Source of the DNA: Pyrolobus sp964613695
GTDB lineage: Archaea > Thermoproteota > Thermoprotei_A > Sulfolobales > Pyrodictiaceae
NCBI GenBank assembly: GCA_964613695.1
Contig: CAZTIR010000001.1
Location: forward strand, 29,956-93,955
Reading direction: 5' to 3'
DNA length: 64,000 bases
A program made the translations under genes and the position numbers. Below, in pieces: positions 33,276 to 41,786 of the stretch. Numbering within the stretch: position 1 is the stretch's first letter; each line of letters begins with the position of its first letter. Below the pieces are notes generated by a model. The model saw only the letters and a program-made list of their open reading frames with translations. It was not told the origin of the DNA and did no database searches.

Positions 33276-33740
33276 TTACTCACCGCCCTCCTCGCCGCCG
33301 AGCAGGGTTACCTCGCCGCCAGCAGCCTTAATCTTCTCGATAGCCTTCTCGGTAGCCCTTGGCACTAGGACGTGCACGGGTTTAGTGATCCGCCCCTTGC
33401 CTAGGAGCACGTTATAGCCTAGCTCCGCGAGGTTAACTACTATCTTATCGCCTTCTTTACGCGCAAGACCCTCCCTTAGCCACGCGTCTATCTTCTCGTC
33501 GAGCTCGCCCACGTTAATCTCGCGGGGTTTCACCATGAGCTGGTCTGGGCGGTTGAAGCCGTGCTTGCCGAACCATGTTGGGGCATACTTTACAACCCAG
33601 GTCCACATATGCTTGTGCATGCCAGCGGCGCCGAAACCGCCCTTAGAGCCGCTCTTCCTGTGCTGGCCTATCCTGCCATACCCCATGCTCCTAGTCCTGC
33701 CGCGTAGCTTGCGACTCTTCTTCCTCCGCCTAACTACCAT
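33276..33740 (-). CDS. rpl15: ribosomal protein L15
   Basis: 154 residues. The archaeal/eukaryotic L15/L27a form opens RRRKKSRKLRGRTRSMGYGRIGQHRKSG and continues MHKHMWTWVVKYAPTWFGKHGF; the C-terminus ends KIKAAGGEVTLLGG. Its place between L30 and secY is canonical. Confidence 0.96.
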   Translation of the reverse strand: MVVRRRKKSRKLRGRTRSMGYGRIGQHRKSGSKGGFGAAGMHKHMWTWVVKYAPTWFGKHGFNRPDQLMVKPREINVGELDEKIDAWLREGLARKEGDKIVVNLAELGYNVLLGKGRITKPVHVLVPRATEKAIEKIKAAGGEVTLLGGEEGGE

Positions 33741-33759
33741 GCCACGCCCCCCTCCACGC

Positions 33760-34302
33760 TCACAACATGCGCCTAATAAGCTCGTTTATAGCGTAGCCGC
33801 GGTAGCCTAGCTCGCCTCCAGCACCGTAGGGCTTCTTTATACTACCCTTGAAGCCCCCGCGCGGCGGGTGTAGGCGGAACACCGGCTTTATTATCCACAC
33901 GTGGCGCCTAGTATCGTACAGCTTGTGGAGCATTATCTCGCCCCTTAGCAGCTTATCTGCGAGCTCCTCTATGCCGCCCTTGAGGCCCAGTCTCTCCCTC
34001 ACATACTCGTCGGTCAGCGGCTTGTCTCCAGGCACGCGGCCCCGTCTACGCAGAAGCTCTATCAGCGTATCTCTATCGATCTCCCCCCACGTCACCCAGT
34101 CTTTGACCGTCTCTAGCATACCCTCGATGCCCGGTAGGGTCGAGGGGTAGAGGACGAGGTGGAACTTCCGGTGGAGTCGTAGCTGCTCGAGGGTCCTACG
34201 CACCCTGGGCGGTACACCAACCCTACCCCTAATCCTGATTATAGCGTAGAGCTTGACCTGCTGCCCCGCGGGCGGTACGCTAGCCTTCTGGGCGGTGCTC
34301 AT
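33760..34302 (-). CDS. rpl30: ribosomal protein L30
   Basis: 180 residues, the long archaeal form (bacterial L30 is about 60). The ferredoxin-like core is YAIIRIRGRVGVPPRVRRTLEQLRLHRKFH, and the extra archaeal domain includes RVPGDKPLTDEYVRERLG and FRLHPPRGGFKGSIKKPYGAGGELGYRG. It overlaps nothing; 18 nt separate it from S5. Confidence 0.95.
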   Translation of the reverse strand: MSTAQKASVPPAGQQVKLYAIIRIRGRVGVPPRVRRTLEQLRLHRKFHLVLYPSTLPGIEGMLETVKDWVTWGEIDRDTLIELLRRRGRVPGDKPLTDEYVRERLGLKGGIEELADKLLRGEIMLHKLYDTRRHVWIIKPVFRLHPPRGGFKGSIKKPYGAGGELGYRGYAINELIRRML

Positions 34303-34319
34303 ACGGTAACCCCCTCCCT

Positions 34320-34958
34320 CTACCTAACCTCCGGCCAGTCTACGGGTGTGACGAACTGGTACGTCTGCTTAAGAGCGTTGTACGTCGCCTTCACGAAGTT
34401 TATCGTCGTCCTCGTCTCGCCCTTGGTGAAGGTCCACACGTCGCGTATACCAGCCAAGCGCAGCACAACCTTAGCTGCCTCGCCCGCCACGAGCCCAGTG
34501 CCCTTGGGCGCCGGCTTCAGGACGACAACAACACTACCGCTCTTACCGCGGACTGTGAAAGGCACGCTATGAGGCTCGCCGCACATGCACTCCCAGCTGC
34601 CACAACCTCTCCTAACCGGTATGATGTTCAGCTTGGCGTTCCTAAGCGCCTTCTCGATGGCCGTCCTCAGCTGCCTAGCCTTCCCCTGCCCAGCGCCCAC
34701 AAGCCCATCCCCGTTGCCGATCACGACGACCACACGGAACCTCGTGATGCGGCCGGCATCGGTCATCTTCTGGACGAGGCTCACGTCCACAGTCTCGTGC
34801 TTGAGGTCGGGGACAAGCCAGTCCACTATCTCGGGCTCGAGTATCGGCAGGTTCTTCTCGAATATCTCGTAGATGCTCTTAATCTTACCCTCCTTCACAA
34901 GCCTGCCCACATACGTGCGAGGCTGCCACTCCTCGAGGCTAGCCTGCCCCAGCGCCAC
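34320..34958 (-). CDS. rps5: ribosomal protein S5
   Basis: 212 residues. The dsRNA-binding-like N-domain contains VSLVQKMTDAGRITRFRVVVVIGNGDGLVGAGQGK, and the RRGCGSWECMCGEPHSVPFTVRG segment is the archaeal/eukaryotic S5/S2e signature. Its start overlaps the L18 gene by 20 nt. Confidence 0.96.
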   Translation of the reverse strand: MALGQASLEEWQPRTYVGRLVKEGKIKSIYEIFEKNLPILEPEIVDWLVPDLKHETVDVSLVQKMTDAGRITRFRVVVVIGNGDGLVGAGQGKARQLRTAIEKALRNAKLNIIPVRRGCGSWECMCGEPHSVPFTVRGKSGSVVVVLKPAPKGTGLVAGEAAKVVLRLAGIRDVWTFTKGETRTTINFVKATYNALKQTYQFVTPVDWPEVR

Positions 34959-35586
34959 TCTCTACACCCCCTCCACGAACCGCCGCCAACACGTCCTTAT
35001 AATCCTCCAGGATGCGGCGCTTAACCTCCTCGAAGTGCTTCGGCAGCTCCCTCGGATCCAGCCCCGCCTTGAGATACATGCTGAACCTCCTCTCAAACAG
35101 CTCCGGATTCTGGGCAGCCAGCATCTCGGCATACTTCGCTATATGCTCGCCCCTGATCCTATCCTCGCTCGGGGCAACCTCCTCGCTCATGGGTACCTCG
35201 AGGCCTACATCATTAGCAGCCTTTATCGCCGCGAATACCTTAGCACCGCGGGTGGGCCTATGCAACCCTATATCCGGCGCAGCGTAGCGTATACCAGCCT
35301 TCAAAGCCCGCAGCGCCGCCAAGAGCCCGGTGAGGTAGGCTGCTGGCACGTTCTTCGTGCCACCCTTCCACCCGTACCTCTTCACAAGCTCCCTACTGTG
35401 AGCAGCCGCGACTGTGATATCACCCTCAGGCTTAGCCTTCACGACCATAACCCAGATGTACTTGTTCGTCTTGCGCACAACGAACCTAGGGTGCCCCGAG
35501 AGTATCATAACATACCTCTTATAGTAGTTGGTCTTGCCCTCGCGCCTACGCCTCCTTGGCACCTTGTAGCGTGGTCCCCTCGCCAT
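34939..35586 (-). CDS. rpl18: ribosomal protein L18
   Basis: 215 residues, the archaeal/eukaryotic L18/L5 form. It opens YKVPRRRRREGKTNYYKRYVMILSGHPRFVVRKTNKYI, with AAAHSRELVKRYGWKGGTKNVPAAYLTGLLA following; it binds 5S rRNA. It has its own TATA element in the 110-bp gap behind L19e. Confidence 0.96.
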   Translation of the reverse strand: MARGPRYKVPRRRRREGKTNYYKRYVMILSGHPRFVVRKTNKYIWVMVVKAKPEGDITVAAAHSRELVKRYGWKGGTKNVPAAYLTGLLAALRALKAGIRYAAPDIGLHRPTRGAKVFAAIKAANDVGLEVPMSEEVAPSEDRIRGEHIAKYAEMLAAQNPELFERRFSMYLKAGLDPRELPKHFEEVKRRILEDYKDVLAAVRGGGVESGAGAG

Positions 35587-35619
35587 CCACGAGCCCTTGC
35601 AACCCGAGAGAATCCCGCC

Positions 35620-35627
35620 CTTAAAAG
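35620..35627 (-). promoter_or_regulatory. internal promoter TATA box ahead of L18
   Basis: On the minus strand CTTTTAAG lies about 35-40 nt before the L18 ATG (35586), predicting a very short leader. A T-rich stretch (CTTATTTTG, about 35668-35676) just after L19e would terminate upstream transcripts, so L18 to secY may form a separate unit. Confidence 0.5.
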
Positions 35628-35696
35628 TTAGAATCCTAGGCCGGGGGCCCGCGGCCAGAGCTTCACAAAATAAGAGAGGCGGGGGAGCGACCCCTG

Positions 35697-36161
35697 CTAG
35701 GGAGGCGACTCTAGTATACCCTGCTCCCTGAGATATGTCTTCAAGTGGTTGAGGCTGTGGAAGGCCCCGCCCTTCGCGAGCATGTAGAGTCTGCGGTAAG
35801 TCCTACGATCTATCAACCCCTTGTCGCGCAGGTAACGCAGGTACCTCCTAATCTTCCTAATCCTGTTCATCCATACCTCCTTCGGATCGGTTCTAGCCGT
35901 CTTATCGCCCTTCCTGTGCCCCGGCCCACGCCTCCTACCCTTCTTCCTCTGCTCGTGCCGCTCTCTCCACCTCTCCCTACTGTTCCCCTTCTTCGGCTTA
36001 ACCTGTATCACGCCCTCCTTGATGAGCCTCTTCACATCCTCCCTTGTTATGGCCTCTGCGACCCTCTCGTACTGCCTCGGGTCTATCCATATCCTTGACT
36101 CGCCCACACCGAGTATCTCCGCCGCAAGCCTCTTCTGGAAGCTTAGATCCGGGGTCGGCAC
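35697..36161 (-). CDS. rpl19e: ribosomal protein L19e
   Basis: 154 residues. Opening FQKRLAAEILGVGESRIWIDP and the basic helix region WRERHEQRKKGRRRGPGHRKG, then RIRKIRRYLRYLRDKGLIDRRTYRRLYMLAKGGAF, are diagnostic. Archaeal/eukaryotic only. It follows L32e. Confidence 0.96.
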   Translation of the reverse strand: MPTPDLSFQKRLAAEILGVGESRIWIDPRQYERVAEAITREDVKRLIKEGVIQVKPKKGNSRERWRERHEQRKKGRRRGPGHRKGDKTARTDPKEVWMNRIRKIRRYLRYLRDKGLIDRRTYRRLYMLAKGGAFHSLNHLKTYLREQGILESPP

Positions 36162-36175
36162 CGCACGTACACCCC

Positions 36176-36628
36176 CTACCCGTTAGCCACCCGGAAGCCT
36201 CTCCTCCGAGCCTCCTCGATTATTTGTAGCCTCTTGCGTAGACCCACAGTGTGGGCCACATACACGATATGCCGCTGCGGGTCTAGAGACTCAAGCTCCC
36301 TGACATTGTGGACCACTACCGGCTCTAGGCCGGTGGGGTGGAGGCCCCTAACCGCGGCAGGGCTCCCGTAGCCAACCTCGACTATCGGCGGGTAGCCCTT
36401 GAGCCTGAGCCTCATCTTGTTATCGATGCCCTTCGGCTTCCTCCAAGCCCATTGGTGGTAGAACTTCCAGAACTTCCACCACTGGTGCCTCAGGAACAAC
36501 GGCTTCTTCGACTTCAGCCTCCTGCGCAGCTCAAGCAGCCTGGCTAGAGGCGAGCTCCTCTTCGCCCTTAGTATCTCCTCGCGTTTGCGCATCAACTCCT
36601 CTATCTGCTTGCGGAGCTCCTCGCTCAC
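36176..36628 (-). CDS. rpl32e: ribosomal protein L32e
   Basis: 150 residues. The core FLRHQWWKFWKFYHQWAWRKPKGIDNKMRLRLKGYPPIVEVGYGSP is the L32e signature, preceded by a charged helical N-terminus and ending with KRLQIIEEARRRGFRVAN. Its start overlaps the L6 stop by 4 nt. Confidence 0.96.
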   Translation of the reverse strand: MSEELRKQIEELMRKREEILRAKRSSPLARLLELRRRLKSKKPLFLRHQWWKFWKFYHQWAWRKPKGIDNKMRLRLKGYPPIVEVGYGSPAAVRGLHPTGLEPVVVHNVRELESLDPQRHIVYVAHTVGLRKRLQIIEEARRRGFRVANG

Positions 36629-37194
36629 TGCTCGGCCACCTCCCGCTCGTAGATGTATATCCCGTCCATGAACACGCGGCGGTCGAAGCCTTTAACCTTA
36701 GTAGCCTGCTCTATGTTAGCCGCGGTCTGGCCAACCTCCTCTATGTCGATACCCTCGATTATCACGTCATCGCCCTGCACGCGCACCTTCACGTTACCAT
36801 ATATCCTGGCGACCCTGGGAGCCTTCTCGCCCAGGAAGTTCTCAATATAGACGAGCTTGTTCTTCTCATCCACCTTCACCGTGACCGGGAAGTGGCTGAA
36901 CACTATCTTCATCTTATACCTGAACCCCTTAGTCACCCCCGTGATCATGTTCTCTATGTGAGATGCTATGGTGCCCACCAGGGCCTTCCTACGCCTGTTA
37001 GCAAAGTAGGACTCGACGACAACATACTTCTCGCCCTCCTCCTCCTCAAGCCTTATGATTACGCCCCTAGCGTGGCTAAAGTCGCGTGTAAGCTCACCCT
37101 TAGGCCCCTTCACGGTAACCCTCTTGCCCTCGATCTTCACCTCGACGCCCTCAGGGATCGGCACCTTCTCTACCACATAGACCGCCTTCGCCAA
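36625..37194 (-). CDS. rpl6: ribosomal protein L6
   Basis: 189 residues in two L6 repeats (about 1-80 and 95-175). VPIPEGVEVKIEGKRVTVKGPKGELTRDF opens the first, and KLVYIENFLGEKAPRVARIYGNVKV opens the second. It overlaps L32e by 4 nt. An internal promoter and a T-rich tract lie in the 94-bp gap before S8. Confidence 0.96.
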   Translation of the reverse strand: MAKAVYVVEKVPIPEGVEVKIEGKRVTVKGPKGELTRDFSHARGVIIRLEEEEGEKYVVVESYFANRRRKALVGTIASHIENMITGVTKGFRYKMKIVFSHFPVTVKVDEKNKLVYIENFLGEKAPRVARIYGNVKVRVQGDDVIIEGIDIEEVGQTAANIEQATKVKGFDRRVFMDGIYIYEREVAEQ

Positions 37195-37232
37195 CCTAGA
37201 GTCCCCGGGGGGCGTTGCTACGAGAGAAGCCC

Positions 37233-37240
37233 CTAAAAAG
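37233..37240 (-). promoter_or_regulatory. internal promoter TATA-like element ahead of L6
   Basis: On the minus strand CTTTTTAG (with GGGG after it) lies 40-46 nt before the L6 ATG (37194). It falls just downstream of the T-rich tract that ends the S14-S8 unit. Confidence 0.45.
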
Positions 37241-37260
37241 AGAGGCTCGGGGCAGGCCGG

Positions 37261-37275
37261 GGAAAATGGAAAAGG
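37261..37275 (-). terminator. T-rich terminator-like tract after S8
   Basis: On the minus strand the sequence reads CCTTTTCCATTTTCC within 15-30 nt of the S8 stop. Archaeal termination commonly uses such T runs without a hairpin. Confidence 0.45.
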
Positions 37276-37288
37276 ATGTGCGGAGGGG

Positions 37289-37690
37289 CTAGTAGACGTA
37301 GGCTAGCAGGACGCCGCCGAGCTTACGCTGCAGCGCCTCACGGTGGCTCATGACACCGTGGGGGGTCGAGATTATCAGTATGCCCACGTCCTTGCTCGGC
37401 AGGTATTTCCTCAGCCAGTCTGGCATCCTCTCCAAGTCGCGGTATTTAACCGGGAACCTGGGCTTTATCACGCCGCACTTGTTTATGCGGCCCAGGAGCC
37501 TAACCCTAATCTTACCCCATCTACCATCATCGATGTACTCGAACTCGCCTATGTAACCCTCCCTCTGCATAACCCTCAACACGTTCATGATGAGCTTCGA
37601 GGCCGGCCATATCAACGCCTCTGGCTTAGCCCTCATCTCGTTGTTATAGATGGTTGCGAGCGCGTTGGCGAGCGGGTCGAGCATTACCAT
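37289..37690 (-). CDS. rps8: ribosomal protein S8
   Basis: 133 residues. Opening LDPLANALATIYNNEMRAKPEAL and closing ISTPHGVMSHREALQRKLGGVLLAYVY are typical of archaeal S8. It follows S14 by about 15 nt. Confidence 0.96.
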   Translation of the reverse strand: MVMLDPLANALATIYNNEMRAKPEALIWPASKLIMNVLRVMQREGYIGEFEYIDDGRWGKIRVRLLGRINKCGVIKPRFPVKYRDLERMPDWLRKYLPSKDVGILIISTPHGVMSHREALQRKLGGVLLAYVY

Positions 37691-37705
37691 AGCCTAACCA
37701 CCCCG

Positions 37706-37870
37706 TCAGCTATACTTGCGGAAGCCGAGCGATACTGCAAGCTCGCGGAAGCACTGGCGGCAGAGGTAGAGCCCATACTTCCTTATCACGGCGTCGTGGC
37801 TGCCGCACCTCTGGCACTTTATCGCGCCGCGCCCATACTTCCTAACCCGGGGCGGCCTGTACTTGCCCAT
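37706..37870 (-). CDS. rps14: ribosomal protein S14 (zinc-binding, S29e type)
   Basis: 54 residues, the short zinc form. It opens MGKYRPPRVRKYGRGAIK and has two zinc pairs, CQRCGSHDAVIRKYGLYLCRQC, then FRELAVSLGFRKYS. It lies in the expected position between L5 and S8, with a TATA element 35-42 nt ahead. It is a 165-base gene, easily missed for its size. Confidence 0.95.
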   Translation of the reverse strand: MGKYRPPRVRKYGRGAIKCQRCGSHDAVIRKYGLYLCRQCFRELAVSLGFRKYS

Positions 37871-37904
37871 CCCCTAGCACCCCCGTTGAGCGAGCAGAAC
37901 GCAA

Positions 37905-37912
37905 GCTTATAA
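37905..37912 (-). promoter_or_regulatory. internal promoter TATA box ahead of S14
   Basis: On the minus strand GGTTATAAGC, 35-42 nt before the S14 ATG (37870), just past the L5 stop. Confidence 0.55.
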
Positions 37913-37917
37913 CCAAA

Positions 37918-38493
37918 TTACTCTATCTTAACGCCGAACATCTCGTGGAGTAGCAGCATGGCCTCCTCCGGGGTCACACGATGCCTCCTCGGTATCCTCT
38001 TCTTCTTCGCACGCCTCCTCCTCAAGACCCTGTACCCGGGCCTCTCTATCGTAATCGCCACGTCCATGCCGAAGATCCCGATCTCTGGGTCGTAGCGGGT
38101 GCCGGGTATGAGTATGTGCTCCCTGATGCCAAAGCTCACGTTACCGAAGGGGTCGAACTGGCTCGCCCTGAGCTTGTACCCGATCGCCTCGAACGCCTTC
38201 TTCAGGAACTCTATAGCCTTCTCCTTTCGAAGCGTGACCATGACGGCTATGTTCTCGCCCTTCTTTATCCCAAAGTCCTTTATAGTCTTCTTCGCCCTGC
38301 GGAAGACTGGCTTCTGCCCCGTTATCTCCTCGAGCACCCTAGCAGCCTTGTAGAGCCTCTCGCCCGACTCCCCCACGCCTATGTTCACGGTAACCTTGGC
38401 TATCCTTGGCTTTAGCATAGGGTTCTGCTCCCAACGCTCCTTTATCGCCCTCACCTGCTCGGGCGTCAGGGGTATCGGGAGGCTCATCTCCAC
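37918..38493 (-). CDS. rpl5: ribosomal protein L5
   Basis: 191 residues. MLKPRIAKVTVNIGVGESGERL, the GQKPVFRRAKKTIKDFGIKKGENIAVMVTLR core and FGIREHILIPGTRYDPEIGIFGMDVAI identify it; it binds 5S rRNA. The start (two possible ATGs) overlaps the S4e end by about 10 nt. Confidence 0.96.
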   Translation of the reverse strand: MEMSLPIPLTPEQVRAIKERWEQNPMLKPRIAKVTVNIGVGESGERLYKAARVLEEITGQKPVFRRAKKTIKDFGIKKGENIAVMVTLRKEKAIEFLKKAFEAIGYKLRASQFDPFGNVSFGIREHILIPGTRYDPEIGIFGMDVAITIERPGYRVLRRRRAKKKRIPRRHRVTPEEAMLLLHEMFGVKIE

Positions 38494-39251
38494 GCACCCT
38501 CCGGCAGCGAGATTAGAGGCTCACCCCCCTTACCTATAACGAAGACGTACTCTAGGCTAGTCTGGAACTTCTCGCCCCTCGCATCCTCTAGGGTCACTAT
38601 GCTGCGCTTCCTCCCCATACCCCTCTGGATGCTCACTATGCGACCCACCCTACCAACGTTCCTGCCGCCAAAGACTATAGCCAAGTTGCCGACCTCGAGC
38701 GGGACATAATCTAGCACCTCCTGCTCGGGTATGCTTATCTTCAGGGTGCCCAGCGTCTTGTAGGGCTTGGCTTCCTCGGCCCTCGTGGGGTCAGAGACGC
38801 GTATCAACACGTTCCTCCCGTCATGACAGTGTAGCTGCACGTGGCCACCCTTGACCGTGGACTTATCCTCTATCCTGCAGAGCTTGAAACGAGCCTCCTC
38901 GTCGCTTATCGGGTGCAGCGTGAAGACGTGCATCGGGTACGGCAGGATACGGTACTTCTCGCCAGTATCGACTATCTCCAAGACATCCATGAAGCCGACG
39001 GGGAACTTGTAGTCGCGGCGCACGCGGCCATCAACCTTGAAGTGGCCCTCCGCTATCAGCTTCCTAGCCTCCCTACCGGTCTTAGCGTAGCCCAGCACAT
39101 CCCTCACAATTATGAGGAGTGGTATGCTCCGCTCGATGGGGTGCGGCCCCGGCCTAGGCTTGACGGTGAACACGCCAGCACGCTGCCGGACAGGCCAGAA
39201 CTTTGGAGCCGCTAGTGTCTTCAGGTGGCGTCTACCACCCATCCTAGCCAT
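38484..39251 (-). CDS. rps4e: ribosomal protein S4e
   Basis: 255 residues. MGGRRHLKTLAAPKFWPVRQRAGVFTVKPRPGPHP opens it; an S4-type RNA-binding domain (about 45-105, LIIVRDVLGYAKTGREARKLIAEGHFKVDGRVRRDYKFPVG) and a KOW segment near 180 (NLAIVFGGRNVGRVGRIVSI) follow. It is archaeal/eukaryotic only. Confidence 0.96.
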   Translation of the reverse strand: MARMGGRRHLKTLAAPKFWPVRQRAGVFTVKPRPGPHPIERSIPLLIIVRDVLGYAKTGREARKLIAEGHFKVDGRVRRDYKFPVGFMDVLEIVDTGEKYRILPYPMHVFTLHPISDEEARFKLCRIEDKSTVKGGHVQLHCHDGRNVLIRVSDPTRAEEAKPYKTLGTLKISIPEQEVLDYVPLEVGNLAIVFGGRNVGRVGRIVSIQRGMGRKRSIVTLEDARGEKFQTSLEYVFVIGKGGEPLISLPEGAWR

Positions 39252-39263
39252 CTATACCACCCC

Positions 39264-39683
39264 TCAGCCCTGCTCCCCCTTACCAGCCTTAATTATAGCT
39301 AGGAACTCTTCGCGCGCCCTCCTCTTCCTCTCGATTATCTGCTTCCTCCTCTCGTCACTCAGGTCAAGCTTAACTATCATCACGTTCGAGGGGTGTATCG
39401 GGTAGTACCTCTCCTCGCCCCTCGCGTTCTTCACGGTAGCCCCCTGCACGTATATCCTCATGCGCCTCAAGTCAACCTCGACTACCTTGCCACGGTGGCC
39501 AGCGAAATTCCCCCTAAGGATGACAACCTCGTCCCCCACACGAACCGGTAGACTGCGTATACCATACTGCTCTCGAAGCTCCCTGCTAAGGGGAGCAGCC
39601 ATCATCTTCTGCCTCTTGTGGAGCGGCGCGTTGAAGAACGCACGCCGCTGCTTCTTAGGCTGGCTCGACTTCACCCAGCGCAC
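39264..39683 (-). CDS. rpl24: ribosomal protein L24
   Basis: 139 residues. The archaeal/eukaryotic start SQPKKQRRAFFNAPLHKRQK is followed by a KOW domain (RVGDEVVILRGNFAGHRGKVVEVDLRRMRIYVQGATVKNARG). The gene has a TATA element ahead and ends 12 nt before S4e. Confidence 0.96.
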   Translation of the reverse strand: MRWVKSSQPKKQRRAFFNAPLHKRQKMMAAPLSRELREQYGIRSLPVRVGDEVVILRGNFAGHRGKVVEVDLRRMRIYVQGATVKNARGEERYYPIHPSNVMIVKLDLSDERRKQIIERKRRAREEFLAIIKAGKGEQG

Positions 39684-39720
39684 GCTAATACCCCGCGAGA
39701 TGGGGTGCGAGAAACGCGAC

Positions 39721-39730
39721 CTTTTATACG
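39721..39730 (-). promoter_or_regulatory. internal promoter TATA box ahead of L24
   Basis: On the minus strand CGTATAAAAG is 38-47 nt before the L24 ATG (39683), in the 74-bp gap after L14; an internal start within the superoperon. Confidence 0.6.
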
Positions 39731-39757
39731 AATAGGTTTAGGTTGCCCCGAGAGACT

Positions 39758-40171
39758 CTAGACGATTATGCTGGCGATGTTAGCTATCCTAGGCCACCTC
39801 TCCGCAGCCTCGCGGGCGACAGGGCCCCTAATCTCGCTGCCCTTGGGGGTACCGTCCGGGGCGACTATAACCACCGCATTGTCCTCGAACGCGACCCAGG
39901 TGCCGTCGGGCCTCCTATAGGGCCTCCTCTGCCTTACTATGACAGCCCTCACCACCTGCTTCCTCATCTCCGGGGTGCCCTTCTTGACGGTCACTACGAC
40001 CATGTCGCCCACGCCAGCCCAGGGTATCCTCCGGAGCCTACCCTTGTAGCCAACAACACCGATTATCATGACCTCCTTCGCGCCGCTGTTATCAGCTACC
40101 TGCACGTAACTGCCCACCTGGAGACCAGGGTTTATCGAGCGCCTCGAGCCAACAGTGACAGCTTTAACCAT
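39758..40171 (-). CDS. rpl14: ribosomal protein L14
   Basis: 137 residues. NPGLQVGSYVQVADNSGAKEVMIIGVVGYKGRLRRIPWAGVGDMVVVTVKKGTPEMRKQVVRAVIVRQ is the universal L14 core. It follows S17. Confidence 0.96.
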   Translation of the reverse strand: MVKAVTVGSRRSINPGLQVGSYVQVADNSGAKEVMIIGVVGYKGRLRRIPWAGVGDMVVVTVKKGTPEMRKQVVRAVIVRQRRPYRRPDGTWVAFEDNAVVIVAPDGTPKGSEIRGPVAREAAERWPRIANIASIIV

Positions 40172-40204
40172 CCGCTACACCCCCGGCTTAAGGTGTGCCA
40201 GGGC

Positions 40205-40558
40205 TTACTTTACACCTAGCGGCTTATGCCCTACAACACCGAGAACCACGAAGTGGACGGTCTTTGCTAGCGGCCTAGTCTCCCCAATCACCACTATGTC
40301 ACCCTCCTTAGCGTTGATGCAGGGCGGGTTGTGGGCGTGTATCCTACTAGTCCTCCTCTCGTACCTCCTATACTTCCTATCATAGTAGAGGTACTCGCGC
40401 TCAACCACAACAGTGTTCTTCATCTTAGCCTTGACCACCACACCCTGGAGTATGAGCCCACGCACCCTGACCCTACCGTGCCACGGGCACTTCGGGTCGT
40501 TACACGTCTTCTCGGGGGGCTTCACGCCTGGTATACCAACGTCTCTCACGTAGGACAT
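40205..40558 (-). CDS. rps17: ribosomal protein S17
   Basis: 117 residues. It has the archaeal N-terminal extension with a Cys pair (KTCNDPKCPWHG) and the core VRGLILQGVVVKAKMKNTVVVEREYLYYDRKYRRYERRTSRIHAHNP, then GDIVVIGETRPLAKTVHFVVL. The start lies 59 nt inside the Rpp29 gene; a later start is not obvious because the Cys pair is conserved. Confidence 0.95.
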   Translation of the reverse strand: MSYVRDVGIPGVKPPEKTCNDPKCPWHGRVRVRGLILQGVVVKAKMKNTVVVEREYLYYDRKYRRYERRTSRIHAHNPPCINAKEGDIVVIGETRPLAKTVHFVVLGVVGHKPLGVK

Positions 40559-40850
40559 ACCGCACCACCAGCCCCCTACCCTTCTCTAGCCTCTTAAGCC
40601 GCTCACTCCAACGCCCTACTATAAGCTCACCCTCCACGATAACCGACTCTCTTCCAACTCTAAACTCGAACATAGCATCCCTCTTCGTAACCCGGACCCG
40701 CCGCCCACCCGCCTCCACAACGAGGGTCCTGGCTGTCTCCTCGACAACAATGCCACAGAGGCCAACGAGGCCTGGATCGGGATGAGAGAGTATACAAACC
40801 TCGAGGCCCACGAGGACATGGAAGAAAATATTCCAGGGCGTCCTCCTCAA
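40500..40850 (-). CDS. rnp1: RNase P protein component 1 (Rpp29/Pop4)
   Basis: 116 residues: an Sm-like barrel with NIFFHVLVGLEVCILSHPDPGLVGLCGIVVEETARTLVVEAGGRRVRVTKRDAMFEFRV. It is a protein subunit of the archaeal RNase P. The usual L29-rnp1-S17 order is kept; it overlaps L29 by 4 nt and S17 by 59 nt. Confidence 0.94.
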   Translation of the reverse strand: MRRTPWNIFFHVLVGLEVCILSHPDPGLVGLCGIVVEETARTLVVEAGGRRVRVTKRDAMFEFRVGRESVIVEGELIVGRWSERLKRLEKGRGLVVRYVLRERRWYTRREAPREDV

Positions 40851-41080
40851 GACCCTCCACGCCTAATCCCGAGCTCCTCCTCGCGCATAACGGTTAGTAT
40901 GCGGGCTATCGTCTTCCTTATGGCCCGTATGGCGCCGGGGTTGTCGAGAGTACCCATAACCGCCTTGAGGCGCAGGCGTATAAGCTCCTCCTGGAGCTCC
41001 CGCAGCTTCTGGAGCCTCTCCTCCCTACTCATCTTGCGAATATCACCAGTCTTTATCATGAACTTGGGCTTCCTAGCCAC
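40847..41080 (-). CDS. rpl29: ribosomal protein L29
   Basis: 77 residues: a helical hairpin, KTGDIRKMSREERLQKLRELQEELIRLRLKAVMGTLDNPGAIRAIRKTIARILTVMREE. The start overlaps the S3 stop by 1 nt. Confidence 0.95.
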   Translation of the reverse strand: MARKPKFMIKTGDIRKMSREERLQKLRELQEELIRLRLKAVMGTLDNPGAIRAIRKTIARILTVMREEELGIRRGGS

Positions 41081-41784
41081 TACTGCTCACCCCCAGTGCC
41101 GGTGGAGCCTGCAGCCTCTTGTTTAGCCTCCTCGCCTGCACCAGCACCCATCTCGGCCCTAATCTTCTCGACTATCTCCTTTACCTCCTCCGGCGTCTTT
41201 ATCCTCACGTAGTCCACGGGCTTCACCGGCTTCACTATCTTAACCTCGATGCCGTAGACACCGGGCTTGAGAAGCACGTGCATAACAGCGCGATCAACCA
41301 TGTACTCCACCTGGTGTCCAGTGCTATACACTTTACCCAGCTTGAGCTTCTCGTAGCGTGCACGCTCTGTTCTAAGCTTACCGCTGATAACTATCTCGAC
41401 CCCCAACGCCCCCGCCGCCAACACGCGCCTAGCCATGACATGCGCGACTCTACGATAGTGGGCGCCGCGCTCGAGTAGAACAGCTATGCGAGACGCCACC
41501 ACCCTAGCGTTGAGATCCGGATCCTCTACGCGGCGCACGCTAACCTGCGGGTTGTTCAAGCCGAAGTGGTTCTCGAAGATGTACTGAAGCTCTCTTATCG
41601 TCTGGCCGCCACGCCCTATTATCATGCCCGGCCTCTCGGCGTAGATGTAGACTCGGTGGCCTACAGGCAACTCTATTATCTTGACTCCCGCGTACCCAGC
41701 CCTATAGAAGCGCCTAGCCAGGTACTCGTCTATCTGGGCCTCGCGCAGAGCCCGCTGTATGAAATACCTCTTGATGAGCACCAT
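41080..41784 (-). CDS. rps3: ribosomal protein S3
   Basis: 234 residues. The KH domain has RPGMIIGRGGQTIRELQYIFENHFG (GxxG loop), followed by the C-terminal S3 domain with GALGVEIVISGKLRTERARYEKLKLGKVYSTG. The last 30 residues are low-complexity and acidic/Gly. It follows L22 by about 2 nt. Confidence 0.96.
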   Translation of the reverse strand: MVLIKRYFIQRALREAQIDEYLARRFYRAGYAGVKIIELPVGHRVYIYAERPGMIIGRGGQTIRELQYIFENHFGLNNPQVSVRRVEDPDLNARVVASRIAVLLERGAHYRRVAHVMARRVLAAGALGVEIVISGKLRTERARYEKLKLGKVYSTGHQVEYMVDRAVMHVLLKPGVYGIEVKIVKPVKPVDYVRIKTPEEVKEIVEKIRAEMGAGAGEEAKQEAAGSTGTGGEQ

Positions 41785-41786
41785 GC